Source: Mycobacterium sp. MBM
GTDB lineage: Bacteria; Actinomycetota; Actinomycetes; Mycobacteriales; Mycobacteriaceae
Assembly (NCBI GenBank): GCA_021648845.1
Contig: JAKJHY010000028.1
Location: forward strand, 1 to 64,000
Direction of reading: 5' to 3'
Length of the DNA stretch: 64,000 bases
A program made the translations under genes and the position numbers. Within the stretch, counting starts at the first letter, position 1. Every line of letters begins with the position of its first letter. The notes beneath the pieces were generated by a model, which was not told where the DNA came from, made no database searches, and saw nothing but the letters and a program-made list of their open reading frames with translations. This document shows, in pieces, positions 1-10,145 of the stretch.

Positions 1-337
1 GAGACCGTCGCAGGCGCGGGTTGCTCGTCAACCATGTCCCGATGACGAACGGTCAAAGATGTCCTGAACCCATACAGATCAGTCGAGGGACTGAGGGCCG
101 ACGAACGGCCGACTTGAACATTGGTCACGAACGTGGGACGAAGCCCGATGGTCACGCAGTGAGACATAGCCCGTCGCCCCAGTTCAGTGAGCCGCGTCTG
201 GTCAGCAAAGGTGAGAAGTCACAGGACTTTCGGCACCAGGAGGATCTGGCCGGCAGGGTGGTGCGGCGCCGGCTTGGTTTGGATCGGGTTCTGGTCGAGC
301 CCGCGATCATGGCATCGGTGTTTCGATATCAGTGTTT
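1..337. other. Non-coding left edge, no gene seen
   Basis: No reading frame here has recognisable protein character; the open frames are Arg/Ser/Trp-rich and look like noise. Two short stretches, near 88-101 and 225-238, loosely resemble the GGGACT-type boxes bound by the mycobacterial dormancy regulator DosR, but no gene follows them. The region may be the remnant of a lost gene or the downstream flank of the convergent neighbour. Confidence 0.4.
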
Positions 338-757
338 TCAGGATTGAGACGTGGCGGTCTCAGCGCGGGAGCGGTTGTCGCGAATCTCGTCGTGGTGATC
401 GGCGGCCCAGCCGATCAGCTGCATGACGATGTCGTTAAGTCCCTGGCCGAGCGGGGCAAGGGTGTACTCCACGCGTGGTGGGACCTCGGCGTACGCGGTC
501 CGGGTGATCAGACCGTCTTGCAGGAGTAGGCGCAAGGTGTGGGTGAGCATGCGCTGGGAGATGCCGGGGATTCGGCGTTGTAGATCGGTGTAGCGCAGCG
601 CGCCGTTTTGCAGGACGGCGATGATCAGCATGCTCCACTTGTCGCCGACTCGGTCGAGTACCTGCCGGATGAATGCCATGTGGTCGGCCGGGATTGTCGC
701 GCAAGGGCCTGCTGCCGCCGCCATCGCTGTTGCGGCACCGTTCTGCATGCCGGCCAT
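338..757 (-). CDS. HxlR-family winged-helix transcriptional regulator
   Basis: This 139-residue protein is a HxlR-type (MarR-like winged helix) repressor. After an Ala-rich leader, residues about 30-125 hold the family core: a VGDKWSMLI helix, the GALRYTDLQRRIPGISQRMLT recognition region (split here as GALRYTDLQ and IPGISQRMLT), the wing with TRTAYAEVPPRVEYTL, and a C-terminal dimerisation helix. HxlR proteins usually sense electrophiles, thiol stress or formaldehyde. It is transcribed divergently from the DsbA-like oxidoreductase about 100 bases away, which is therefore the likely target. The start may lie a few codons downstream, since the Ala/Met-rich first 20 residues are not conserved in the family. 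Confidence 0.88.
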   Translation of the reverse strand: MAGMQNGAATAMAAAAGPCATIPADHMAFIRQVLDRVGDKWSMLIIAVLQNGALRYTDLQRRIPGISQRMLTHTLRLLLQDGLITRTAYAEVPPRVEYTLAPLGQGLNDIVMQLIGWAADHHDEIRDNRSRAETATSQS

Positions 758-854
758 TCCTCTCCGTTACACACACCGATGTGCCTTTTGTATCGCCTGT
801 GATTCTGCCGCATCATGGTGTTACGCACAAATGATATGAATTGAGGTCAGCGGC

Positions 855-1565
855 ATGAAGGTCGAAGTTTGGTCAGAGATCACCTGTCCATGGTGCGGCC
901 TGGGCAGCTACCGGTTCGACCGGGCGCGGCAACGGTTCGAGCACAGCGACCAGGTCACGGTGGTTCGCCGCTCATTCCCGCTGAGCAGTGGCTTCCCTGA
1001 GGATCGCACGCTCCGTATCCGCGAGGCGCTGATGGCCAAGTATGGTGCTGATCCCAAGCAAGCCGGTGCGCTGGACCTCGAGAAGATGGCCGCGGCTGAG
1101 GGCCTGGCTCCCTACCGAGTGCTGGACAACCGGATCGGCAACACCGACCTTGCCCACGAGTTCCTGGCCCACGCCTCTGAGTTGGGCAAGAACCGCGAAG
1201 GCTGGGACATGCTCTTCCGGGCTTACTTCGGTAGGGCAGAGCCAGTTTTTGCTCTCGATGACCTGCTCGGACTTTCCGACAAACTCGGTCTGGACCGTGA
1301 GCAGACCCGTGAAGTACTCATCGAACGCCGCTACCGCCAGCACGTCCAAGACGACGCTCGCGCCGCGCAGTCCCTGGGAGCCGCCGGCGTCCCGTTCCTC
1401 CTCATCGACGGCCGCTACACGGTACCGGGGGCACAAGCCAGCGACGCCCTACTCGGGTTCCTACAGGCCGCGTGGAACGAGGCCCACGCAATCACCGCGG
1501 TAGACCCCAGCGGCGACACGCCAACCTGCAGTCCCGACGACTGCGCCGTCCCGACACGGCCATGA
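855..1565 (+). CDS. DsbA-family (FrnE-like) thiol oxidoreductase
   Basis: The 236-residue product has a thioredoxin-like fold with an inserted helical domain, as in FrnE/2-hydroxychromene-2-carboxylate isomerase-like DsbA proteins. A CPWC active-site motif follows the first strand at residues about 12-15 (EITCPWCGLG). The cis-proline loop is seen near residue 180 (GAAGVPFLLIDGRY). It lacks a signal peptide, so it is cytosolic. The C-terminus carries two extra cysteines (TCSPDDCAVP). It is divergent from the HxlR regulator and is followed after 49 bases by an NAD(P)-binding protein, so the three probably form one redox-stress unit. The exact substrate is unknown. Confidence 0.9.
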   Translation: MKVEVWSEITCPWCGLGSYRFDRARQRFEHSDQVTVVRRSFPLSSGFPEDRTLRIREALMAKYGADPKQAGALDLEKMAAAEGLAPYRVLDNRIGNTDLAHEFLAHASELGKNREGWDMLFRAYFGRAEPVFALDDLLGLSDKLGLDREQTREVLIERRYRQHVQDDARAAQSLGAAGVPFLLIDGRYTVPGAQASDALLGFLQAAWNEAHAITAVDPSGDTPTCSPDDCAVPTRP

Positions 1566-1614
1566 ACCACCGCCGCATGCGAAGCCATGCCACCGCGTTT
1601 CACAAGGAGCCCTC

Positions 1615-2277
1615 ATGACCAACCTGCTCGTTCTCGGCGGGAGCGGCCGAACCGGAATCCACGTACTCCACGGCGCCGCCAGCCGCGGCCACCGCGTCCG
1701 CGCACTGTTGCGCAGCCCCGAAGCCGTCCACGTCCCGCCCGGTGTGGAGCTCGTCGAGGGCACGCCCACGAACATCGACGACCTGCGCAAGGCCGCCCAG
1801 GGAACCGACGCCGTAATCAGCGTCCTCAACAACGCCCGAGCGTCCGACAACCCGTGGGCCAAGCCCATCAGTCCGCCGTTGTTCATGACCGACGCCGCGC
1901 GCGACACACTGACGGTGATGGGCGAGCAAGGCATCCGCCGGATCGTGCTGGCCTCCACCCAGGGGGCCGGAGACGACTGGAACCGGCTCAATCCGGTCAT
2001 GAAGCTGGCGATCAAGCTGTCCAATCTCAAAGTCGGCTTCGCAGACCACGACGCTCTCGACCGCCTCGTCCATGCCTCCGACGCAGATTGGACGCTCGCC
2101 CGCGCTGTCGCGCTGAGTGATAAACCGGCCGCAGGTCCACTGCGGGCGGCTGAGCCCGGCTCCGCCAAGCCGGGGGTCCGAGTCAACCGTGCCGACTTTG
2201 CCGGGTTCCTCCTCGATGCCGTTGAAAATGGCGCTTGGATCCGGCAGACGCCCTTGGTATGGAACACCAAAGCCTGA
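1615..2277 (+). CDS. NAD(P)-binding atypical SDR (NmrA/YwnB-like)
   Basis: This 220-residue protein opens with the Rossmann motif GGSGRTG at residues about 7-13, the GxxGxxG form used by atypical short-chain reductases that sense or reduce with NAD(P)H. A second conserved block (RRIVLASTQGAG) sits near residue 110. A Shine-Dalgarno-like AAGGAG lies just before the ATG. It follows the DsbA-like gene in the same direction and is probably co-transcribed with it. Family members reduce flavins or quinones, or act as redox sensors; no substrate can be assigned here. Confidence 0.85.
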   Translation: MTNLLVLGGSGRTGIHVLHGAASRGHRVRALLRSPEAVHVPPGVELVEGTPTNIDDLRKAAQGTDAVISVLNNARASDNPWAKPISPPLFMTDAARDTLTVMGEQGIRRIVLASTQGAGDDWNRLNPVMKLAIKLSNLKVGFADHDALDRLVHASDADWTLARAVALSDKPAAGPLRAAEPGSAKPGVRVNRADFAGFLLDAVENGAWIRQTPLVWNTKA

Positions 2278-2400
2278 CCGCGTCCCGACACCGTTCGAGA
2301 AGACGAATCTCACCCAGATCGAGTCGGGCAAGGCCCTCCGGCTTGGATAACACGACGCGCATGAGTCGGCTTGACCGACTCGAGCGATATGGAGACCCGA

Positions 2401-2700
2401 TGAACACGCACACACCGCAGCCCATCACCGCGCCCCTACCCCGGTGGCGCCCACACCACCCTCAGTTACGAGCCGCGTGACTCTCAAGCCAAAGTCCTCA
2501 TCACCACCGCATCGTTGGCTCGGAAGGCCGAGGCGGTCCACCTGCTGAGCGACACGCGAGCTGACTGCAAATTCTCGCTTGGGACTGCGCCGCTGTTGCT
2601 TGTGCGCAGAGAGCTTGCGACACGCCGTCCGGACCCGCATATCGAGATCGGTTGTCAGTCGTGTGCGGTTGCACGTCGAACATGTTCTGCCACAAGTCCA
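2401..2700 (+). pseudogene. Possible decayed adenylate-forming-enzyme-like fragment
   Basis: A good ribosome-binding site (GGAG) precedes an ATG at 2401, but that frame closes after 26 codons. A neighbouring frame continues with protein-like sequence (TLSYEPRDSQAKVLITTASL, then ARKAEAVHLL), faintly resembling the region of AMP-binding CoA ligases before the P-loop. No catalytic motif is present and the frame becomes noise by about 2650. This reads as the 5' part of a degraded gene. The family assignment is a guess. Confidence 0.25.
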
Positions 2701-2895
2701 TAGACTTCGCGGGTCACATCGGTCGCGTTGGTCATGCCGATCTCCGAAGCGAGTCGATTCAGCCATCTGACGGCGGTGGCACTGCAGACCGCAGCCGTAT
2801 GGCAGGTCTTCTTGGCGTCCCCACCGGCAGATCGCATGACAACGGCGACCGCACGATTGGCGGACATGCTACTCGACGAGGCGGTTCGCATTCGG
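2655..2895 (-). pseudogene. Unidentified protein-like fragment
   Basis: Downstream of the AKR remnant the minus strand stays open with moderately protein-like composition (WLNRLASEIGMTNATD and VTREVYGLVAEHVRRAT), ending at 2655. The helical pattern looks genuine, but I do not recognise the family and no ribosome-binding site or convincing start is visible. It may be the end of a second decayed gene or of a short hypothetical protein. Confidence 0.2.
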
Positions 2896-3300
2896 GCTCG
2901 GTGACCCGCACCCCGCGCCGCGAGACTCCTGGGTGGCGATCGTCCGCGAACGCGTTGCGGCGTAACGCTCGCCAGCGATGCGTCCCGCGGCGAACACGTT
3001 TGACCAGTGGGTTGTTTCGTCGGCGCCGATCGCGACGCTAGTTGGCAGAGATGTTCTCCTGCATGACCGCCGCGCGCCTCGTGCCGGGGATTGGCACCGC
3101 GTCCAGCGGCTGGTTGAGCAGCCACGCCAGGCAAGAGTCCCCGGGTGCGGCCCTTCTGAATGGCCATGGCTCTGAGTTGCTCGACCGGTGCCAGGTTGGG
3201 CCCCAGATGCTCGGTGCTGAACCTCGGATTGGTGGCCCGGAGGTCACCCTCGGTAGCCCTTGGCAGCCCAGCCCGATCGGATGAGCCGTCAGATCCGAGT
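2870..3300 (-). pseudogene. Aldo/keto reductase 3' remnant, frameshifted
   Basis: Three minus-strand frames together spell the C-terminal third of an aldo/keto reductase. From about 3260 to 3130 one frame gives NPRFSTEHLGPNLAPVEQLR then AMAIQKG. From about 3135 to 3039 a second frame gives LAWLLNQPLDAVPIPGTRRA and VMQENISAN, ending at a stop. A third frame then continues with FAAGRIAGERYAA, matching the usual GDRY tail. LAWLL and PIPGT are hallmark AKR motifs (last helix and NADP-binding segment). At least two frame changes, an in-frame stop and the missing N-terminal barrel mean the gene is dead. It lies within a roughly 1.1 kb stretch of decayed DNA. Confidence 0.7.
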
Positions 3301-3361
3301 GCCCGGGCGTAACCGTCGCGGACCCCCTACGGCACTCGAATCGTGGTCAGAATGTAGGCAT

Positions 3362-4231
3362 TTAGGCTCTCAGGGGGTTCAGCTGGTCGGCGGAGGCGTC
3401 GTCAGCCGCGGTGGACACACTGAGCGGCTCCCACTTCTCGTCGGCGGCCAGCAGGTCTCGCCCGGCCGCCGTGGCGTAGCGGTAGGCGTCCGGGCCTACG
3501 AGCAGCCGTGCGGGCGGGTCGGCCATGGCGATGATCTCCAGGACCAGCGACGCGACATTGGCGGGGTCGCTGGCACCGAGATGGCCGGTACGGCTCATCG
3601 CAGCGGCCGCCCCTACCGTGGGGGCGTACTCCTCACGCACCGGATCGACCCGCATCGACGAACCCGCCCAATCGGTCCGCATCCCACCCGGCTCGAGCAC
3701 CGTGACCTTGATGCCCAGTAGGCCGACCTCCTGAGCGAGGACACCGGAGAACCCGGTGACCGCCCATTTAGCGGATTGGTAGGCGGCCAGGCCGGGCCGT
3801 GTCAGGCGGCCACCCACCGAAGACACCTGGACGATGTGGCCTGATCGTTGTGCCCGCATGATCGGCAGCACCGCTCTGGTCAGGCGCACTACACCGTAGA
3901 AGTTGGTGTCGACCTGGGTGGTGAAATCGTCGAAGTCGACGTCTTCGATGGCGGCCATGTTGGCGTAGCCGGCGTTGTTGACCAAGACATCAATGCGGCC
4001 GAACTGCTCCACCGCCGTCGCGACCGCGGTGCGGACATGATCGTCGTCGGTTACGTCGAGTTCGACCACGGTCAGCCGATGCGGATGTTCGGCGAACAAG
4101 TCGGCCAGTGCCGATGTCGATCGGACGCCGGCGACGACGTTGTGCCCAGCTGCCAAGGCGGCGGAGACGATGTCGCGGCCGAGGCCGCGAGATGCGCCGG
4201 ATACCAGGACGACTTTCGATTGAGCGGACAT
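3362..4231 (-). CDS. Short-chain dehydrogenase/reductase
   Basis: This roughly 289-residue classical SDR has the TGxxxGxG cofactor motif as SGASRGLGRD near residue 10, the NNAGYAN motif near residue 88, catalytic Ser in VSSVGG, and the YQSAKWA (YxxxK) pair near residue 155. The PGGMRTDWAGSS segment after it is typical of NADP-dependent SDRs that act on short ketones or aldehydes. An ATG six bases further upstream is also in frame, but the one used here has AGGA at good spacing. It is divergent from a TetR gene whose intergenic region holds a clear operator, so substrate-inducible control is likely. The substrate is unknown. Confidence 0.92.
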   Translation of the reverse strand: MSAQSKVVLVSGASRGLGRDIVSAALAAGHNVVAGVRSTSALADLFAEHPHRLTVVELDVTDDDHVRTAVATAVEQFGRIDVLVNNAGYANMAAIEDVDFDDFTTQVDTNFYGVVRLTRAVLPIMRAQRSGHIVQVSSVGGRLTRPGLAAYQSAKWAVTGFSGVLAQEVGLLGIKVTVLEPGGMRTDWAGSSMRVDPVREEYAPTVGAAAAMSRTGHLGASDPANVASLVLEIIAMADPPARLLVGPDAYRYATAAGRDLLAADEKWEPLSVSTAADDASADQLNPLRA

Positions 4232-4340
4232 GAGCATTCCTATCGTGTTGTGGTGGGGGGTTCAGCGCGGTCATCGCAACGTCGCCGGCTGTGCGGATGT
4301 CACCCGGAGGCCTGTCCATCATCACTCCATATCTACAGCC

Positions 4341-4371
4341 GTAGACTTCGCTTAAGTCTACAAACGTAGAC
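4341..4371. promoter_or_regulatory. TetR operator in SDR/TetR divergent promoter
   Basis: A perfect 8-base inverted repeat, GTAGACTT-N5-AAGTCTAC, occupies 4341-4361, and a further GTAGAC half-site lies at 4366-4371. It sits about 40 bases upstream of the TetR start and 110 bases upstream of the SDR. The position and symmetry fit autoregulation by the TetR protein with co-control of the SDR. Confidence 0.7.
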
Positions 4372-4401
4372 ACCCTGCCGAATGTTCCCTACCGTGATGA
4401 C

Positions 4402-4980
4402 GTGACGTCGTCCCCGCCGCGCCGCCGTAACGCGGCCGCCACCCGTGAAGCGATTTTGAACTCGGCGATCGGTCACTTCGCCCGCGTCGGCTATGACGGC
4501 GCAGGGGTGCGGGAGATCGCCCGCGATGCCGGCGTGACCGCCATGCTGGTGAATCGCTACTTCGGATCCAAGGAACAGTTGTTTGTTGAAGCGGTCGATA
4601 TCTCGTTTGCGCCGCCGGTCTTTGTCGCCGAGCAGTCCGCGCTAGTGGCCTCCCGTACGGCTGCCGAGGTAGTCGCGCGCACGAACCCCGACGTCGAACC
4701 GCCCGCGCCGTTCCTCATCATGTTGCGTTCGTTGTCGAACGCGCGCGCCACCGAGATCGTTCGCGACGCGCTGGAACGCCATGTAGGGCAGCGGTTGGCG
4801 CGTCAGATACCCGATTCAGCTGGTCGCCTACGCGGTGAATTGATGTTGTCGCTGATCGCCGGAACGCTGCTGATGCGCCGGGTTGTTGCCATGCGCGCGC
4901 TTAGCGACGCGAAACCCGAAGAGCTGGAAGCACTTCTGGAGTCCGCGCTCGATGCAGTCCTGCGAGCGTCGATAGTGTGA
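4402..4980 (+). CDS. TetR/AcrR-family transcriptional regulator
   Basis: The 192-residue protein has the TetR helix-turn-helix at residues about 10-55 (TREAILNSAIGHFARVGYDG, then VREIARDAGVT and NRYFGSKEQLF) and a variable ligand-binding C-terminal domain. The start is GTG, because ATG and GTG codons just upstream run into a stop. It is divergent from the SDR and preceded by a strong palindrome at 4341-4361, which is the expected binding site. The ligand is unknown. Confidence 0.92.
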   Translation: MTSSPPRRRNAAATREAILNSAIGHFARVGYDGAGVREIARDAGVTAMLVNRYFGSKEQLFVEAVDISFAPPVFVAEQSALVASRTAAEVVARTNPDVEPPAPFLIMLRSLSNARATEIVRDALERHVGQRLARQIPDSAGRLRGELMLSLIAGTLLMRRVVAMRALSDAKPEELEALLESALDAVLRASIV

Positions 4981-5231
4981 TCGGGTTGCACCCGCCCATC
5001 GACTGGAGCGACGCCCGATGATCTCGGGTAAGGCGAGGACCCGGGGGACCTCGCTCGACCGTAGGGGCGCCCCGAGCGAGACGCCAGGTCATCACCTGGC
5101 GGCGAGATGTTAGGCAGGTCTCGGCGGGAGCGTCGCGTACATGCTGGGGGCGGAGGCCGTGGCGTCGCGGCAATGGCGAGCCTGGGCACCGTGAGTTTTC
5201 GGCGTTCGGATGAGGGTTGGGTCCCGCGACC

Positions 5232-5559
5232 TCAGCCGTCGAATGCCAGCACCAGCGTGAAAAGGGTCATCGGCGCGAGTGGCATCGAGGCCAGCAGCAT
5301 CAGCAGGATTGGTATCACCCCGCCGGCTGGCGATCGCAGCCGTCCAGCCGCCGAGCGCGGCGAGGATGCCGGCGATGACCGCGGTCCGGTTGCCGGTGAC
5401 ATCGGTCCCCGGCGGTGCGACGCCGTTCATCAGTTTGTCGGTCACGTTGGGGTCTCGCAGGACCGTGAACATCAGCAGGTAGGCGATGGTCATCGCGGCG
5501 ATCGCTGTGACCGACAGGGTCACCGCGCGAGCCCGTTCGGTGGGCAGGTTCTGGTACAT
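5232..5559 (-). pseudogene. Small membrane protein gene with an apparent frameshift
   Basis: The frame beginning at 5559 encodes a hydrophobic segment (VTAIAAMTIAYLLMF) and a second one (AVIAGILAALGGWTAAIASR), then turns into unlikely Arg/Asp-rich sequence that runs to 5110. Shifting frame near 5315-5325, in a CGGGG run, restores a third transmembrane stretch (VIPILLMLLASMPLAPMTLF) followed by a stop at 5232. The natural product was probably a roughly 109-residue protein with three or four membrane spans. The change is either a true frameshift or a homopolymer sequencing error. No function is known to me. Confidence 0.6.
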
Positions 5560-5871
5560 ACCTCCATCGTTACGCGGGCCGGGGGTGCTGCGAATCGGTA
5601 GAACTACTCGGTGGCGTTGCTTCGGCGCAAGCGGTTGCCATCAATCGTGGCGCGGGCGTCCGCAGTGATCGGGCCCGCGCACCGAGGCTGGTTATCGAAT
5701 CCCAAACTTCGGCTCGGCGTGGCATCATCCTTCTCGCGTTAGGGCAGGTCCTGGACTATGCGCGGTGCGTACCGCCGAATTGGGCGGCAATACTTCTTTG
5801 CGTACTGGGTGCCATCGGGGGCACTGCATTGGGTGCATCTCCGCTGTCTTGCGGTGGAATAGGCTGCACCG
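5560..5871. other. Intergenic region, nothing recognised
   Basis: The 312 bases between the frameshifted membrane protein and the next plus-strand gene contain no plausible reading frame and no striking repeat. The end nearest 5871 should hold the promoter of the following membrane-anchored protein. Confidence 0.4.
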
Positions 5872-6339
5872 ATGGGGATCCGGGACTGGTCGAGGGCGAA
5901 GATAACATTTCTCATCGGACTGCCCGTGTTCCTTGTCATCGCCGTCCCGATGGTCGTGTGGGGGTACCGCAGCGAGCCGCCACCGCTGAGTGGCGACTGC
6001 GTGCACGTGGATCAGGCGCTGCGGCACTGGATGACCGTGCTGCCCCGCATTCAGCTCAGCATGGCCAAGGCAGGTGACACCACCCTGCTTTCCGATGTCG
6101 GTGCCGCGGCCCGAGCGGTCCGAGTTGAAGCGGCGGCGATCGAGGGTCCGACATTGCGGTCGACGGTGATAAAGCTCGCAGATAACCTCGACCGGGTCAG
6201 CAGGGGAAGCCCGACTAGTCCGCCGAACGGCTTTCCGGACCGGAACTATGTTGGTGGATTGCAGGATTCGATGTCTACAGGTCACGCACTGAAGCTCGCG
6301 TGCCCGGCCGCCGTCAACGACCCAGCGCCCACGCAGTAG
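5872..6339 (+). CDS. Hypothetical membrane-anchored protein
   Basis: The 155-residue product starts with a short basic stretch (RDWSRAK) followed by one transmembrane or uncleaved signal segment at residues about 11-30 (FLIGLPVFLVIAVPMVVWGY). The remaining 120 residues are extracytoplasmic and mostly helical, with two cysteines (SGDCVHV and LACPAA) that could pair. The arrangement is common among mycobacterial cell-envelope hypotheticals. I do not recognise the family. It stands alone, with large gaps on both sides. Confidence 0.65.
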   Translation: MGIRDWSRAKITFLIGLPVFLVIAVPMVVWGYRSEPPPLSGDCVHVDQALRHWMTVLPRIQLSMAKAGDTTLLSDVGAAARAVRVEAAAIEGPTLRSTVIKLADNLDRVSRGSPTSPPNGFPDRNYVGGLQDSMSTGHALKLACPAAVNDPAPTQ

Positions 6340-6900
6340 CACCGAATAATCGCTGCTCTCCATACCCGGTGTTTGGCCAGCCGAAGGTGTCGTCTCGGCA
6401 GGGGCAAAGACGCTCGCAGCGAACGGTGTAGGCGAGGCCATTACGGACAACTCGGGTTGACGCGGCTGGGGGATGGCGTAGCGCAGTCGGCGGGCGGGCT
6501 GGGGTGTTGTCCAGGTTGGTGAGCCGAAAGAGCGCAACTGGTCGTGTGTCGAGGAACGAGTAATAGATCGGCAAGCAACTCCGTCGAAGGACGTGCTATC
6601 TCTGCAGGTCCAAGCAGAGCCCGACTTCGTTCAAACGATAGGGATCATCTGACGAAACCGAAAACGGACGCAGCAGGCAGCAGCCGCACTCCCGGACGGG
6701 CGACCGACTCCAAGAAGAACAGTGGACACGAAGTTGGGTCCGACGGCGATCGCGGTACTTCTTCTGCAGACCGTCATGTCCGCCGACACCCGTGACCACA
6801 GCAACAATCGGGAAGGCGTGGATTCCGCCGAAACGACGCCATAGCCCAGCTCACTGTGACGTGCTCGTCGCTGCGCCTGCGAAGGTGTGACACTAAGTCT
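6340..6900. other. Intergenic region, no gene supported
   Basis: About 560 bases without a convincing gene. The short frames on both strands have random composition, with many Arg, Ser and Cys residues and no motifs. It is possibly decayed DNA, similar in look to 2.3-3.3 kb. The promoter of the nucleotidyltransferase gene should lie near its right end. Confidence 0.4.
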
Positions 6901-9143
<2,243 letters not shown>

Positions 9144-9147
<4 letters not shown>

Positions 9148-9797
9148 CGGGTCCTGCCCACGATGCGCCCGAAGAGGTCAATAAGGTCCTCGGCGTACTG
9201 GGCTGCATCGAATGCCGGGTCGCGCAGCACCGGTTCGACGACGCCGTTGACCGCACCGCGCAAGGCGATCGCCGTGGACGCGAGCGGAAAATCCGTGAAC
9301 TCGCCGTCACGGTGGCCGGCGTCCAGGATGGCGGTGGGATCCAGTGCGGCGAGCTGCTCGGCAATCTCGGGAGCGAGTCCGAGTTCCTCGAAGCGTCGCC
9401 CGTCGGCGGGGACGTAGGTGGTGCCCAGCGACCCGAGGGCCTTCAGCGCGACGCGGTGGGAGGCAAAATAGTCGATGCTGGAACGGATGTAGGCGTCCAA
9501 CTTGGCTGAGGCGGTGCGCTGGGCTTCCACGGCGGGTGCGACCGAGTCCAGCATGGTGCGGTACATGTGCTCGACGATGGCCTCGACGAGTTTGTCCTTG
9601 GTGCCGAAGTGATAGAGCACTGCGCTCATCGCGATGCCGACGCGGTCGGCGATCTTGCGGATTGATGCCTGCGCAAATCCGACCTCGGCGATGACCTCGA
9701 TAGCTGCAGCGACGATCTGGCTTCGACGGGCGGACCGAATGAAGGACTGCGCGTGCGCTGGGCTGGGTGGCATGCCTTGAAGGTATGGCGATGGCAC
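9144..9797 (-). CDS. TetR-family regulator of the glycosyltransferase operon
   Basis: The protein has up to 217 residues, with a TetR helix-turn-helix at about residues 25-72 (RSQIVAAAIEVIAEVGFA, then IRKIADRVGIAMSAVLYHFG). The GTG start at 9797 is used here; an ATG eight codons later is equally possible. Its stop overlaps the glycosyltransferase start by four bases, so the two are one transcript. Sixteen bases upstream lies a perfect palindrome (9813-9830) that should be its operator, giving negative autoregulation of the whole operon. Confidence 0.9.
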
Positions 9798-9812
9798 AAG
9801 TTTTAGAAGGGG

Positions 9813-9830
9813 TGATCTAAAAATAGATCA
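9813..9830. promoter_or_regulatory. TetR operator upstream of the glycosyltransferase operon
   Basis: A perfect inverted repeat, TGATCTA-AAAA-TAGATCA, lies 16 bases upstream of the TetR start. It is A/T-rich in a GC-rich background and placed to overlap the promoter, as expected for an autoregulatory TetR site. Confidence 0.75.
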
Positions 9831-10145
9831 TCTGATCGAATTCCTGTTGCATCCGAATGTGCGCTCTGATTCCGCGGTCCGTACGGAGACGTGCCGTCGT
9901 TGCTGTTCAAGCAGTCGAGCAGCATTCACCAGGCTGCGGCGCTAGGTCACAGTCGTCGGTTCGCCGGGCAGGGCAGGGCAGGGCGCGGCGGGGGTTCTGG
10001 TACTTGGGTATTCGTGCAGACGGGTCGACCATCAGATCGCTTACGGTCTTTGACCACTGTGACCACCTGAGCGGTGCGTACGGCTTGCCCCGGCTCCGGC
10101 CCGGCACTTCAGTAATCGTCAACAAGAACTCAATACGATCCGAGA
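9831..10145. other. Divergent promoter region, otherwise empty
   Basis: This stretch separates the TetR operon from the plus-strand hydrolase. No gene-like frame is seen. The 3' part (ATACGATCC, about 12 bases before the hydrolase ATG) may contain a -10 element, but no clear ribosome-binding site precedes that start. Confidence 0.4.

Noticed and set aside
1461-2415. Large minus-strand frames opposite the NAD(P)-binding gene
   Set aside because: They are antisense shadows of a well-supported gene, with no motifs or ribosome-binding sites.
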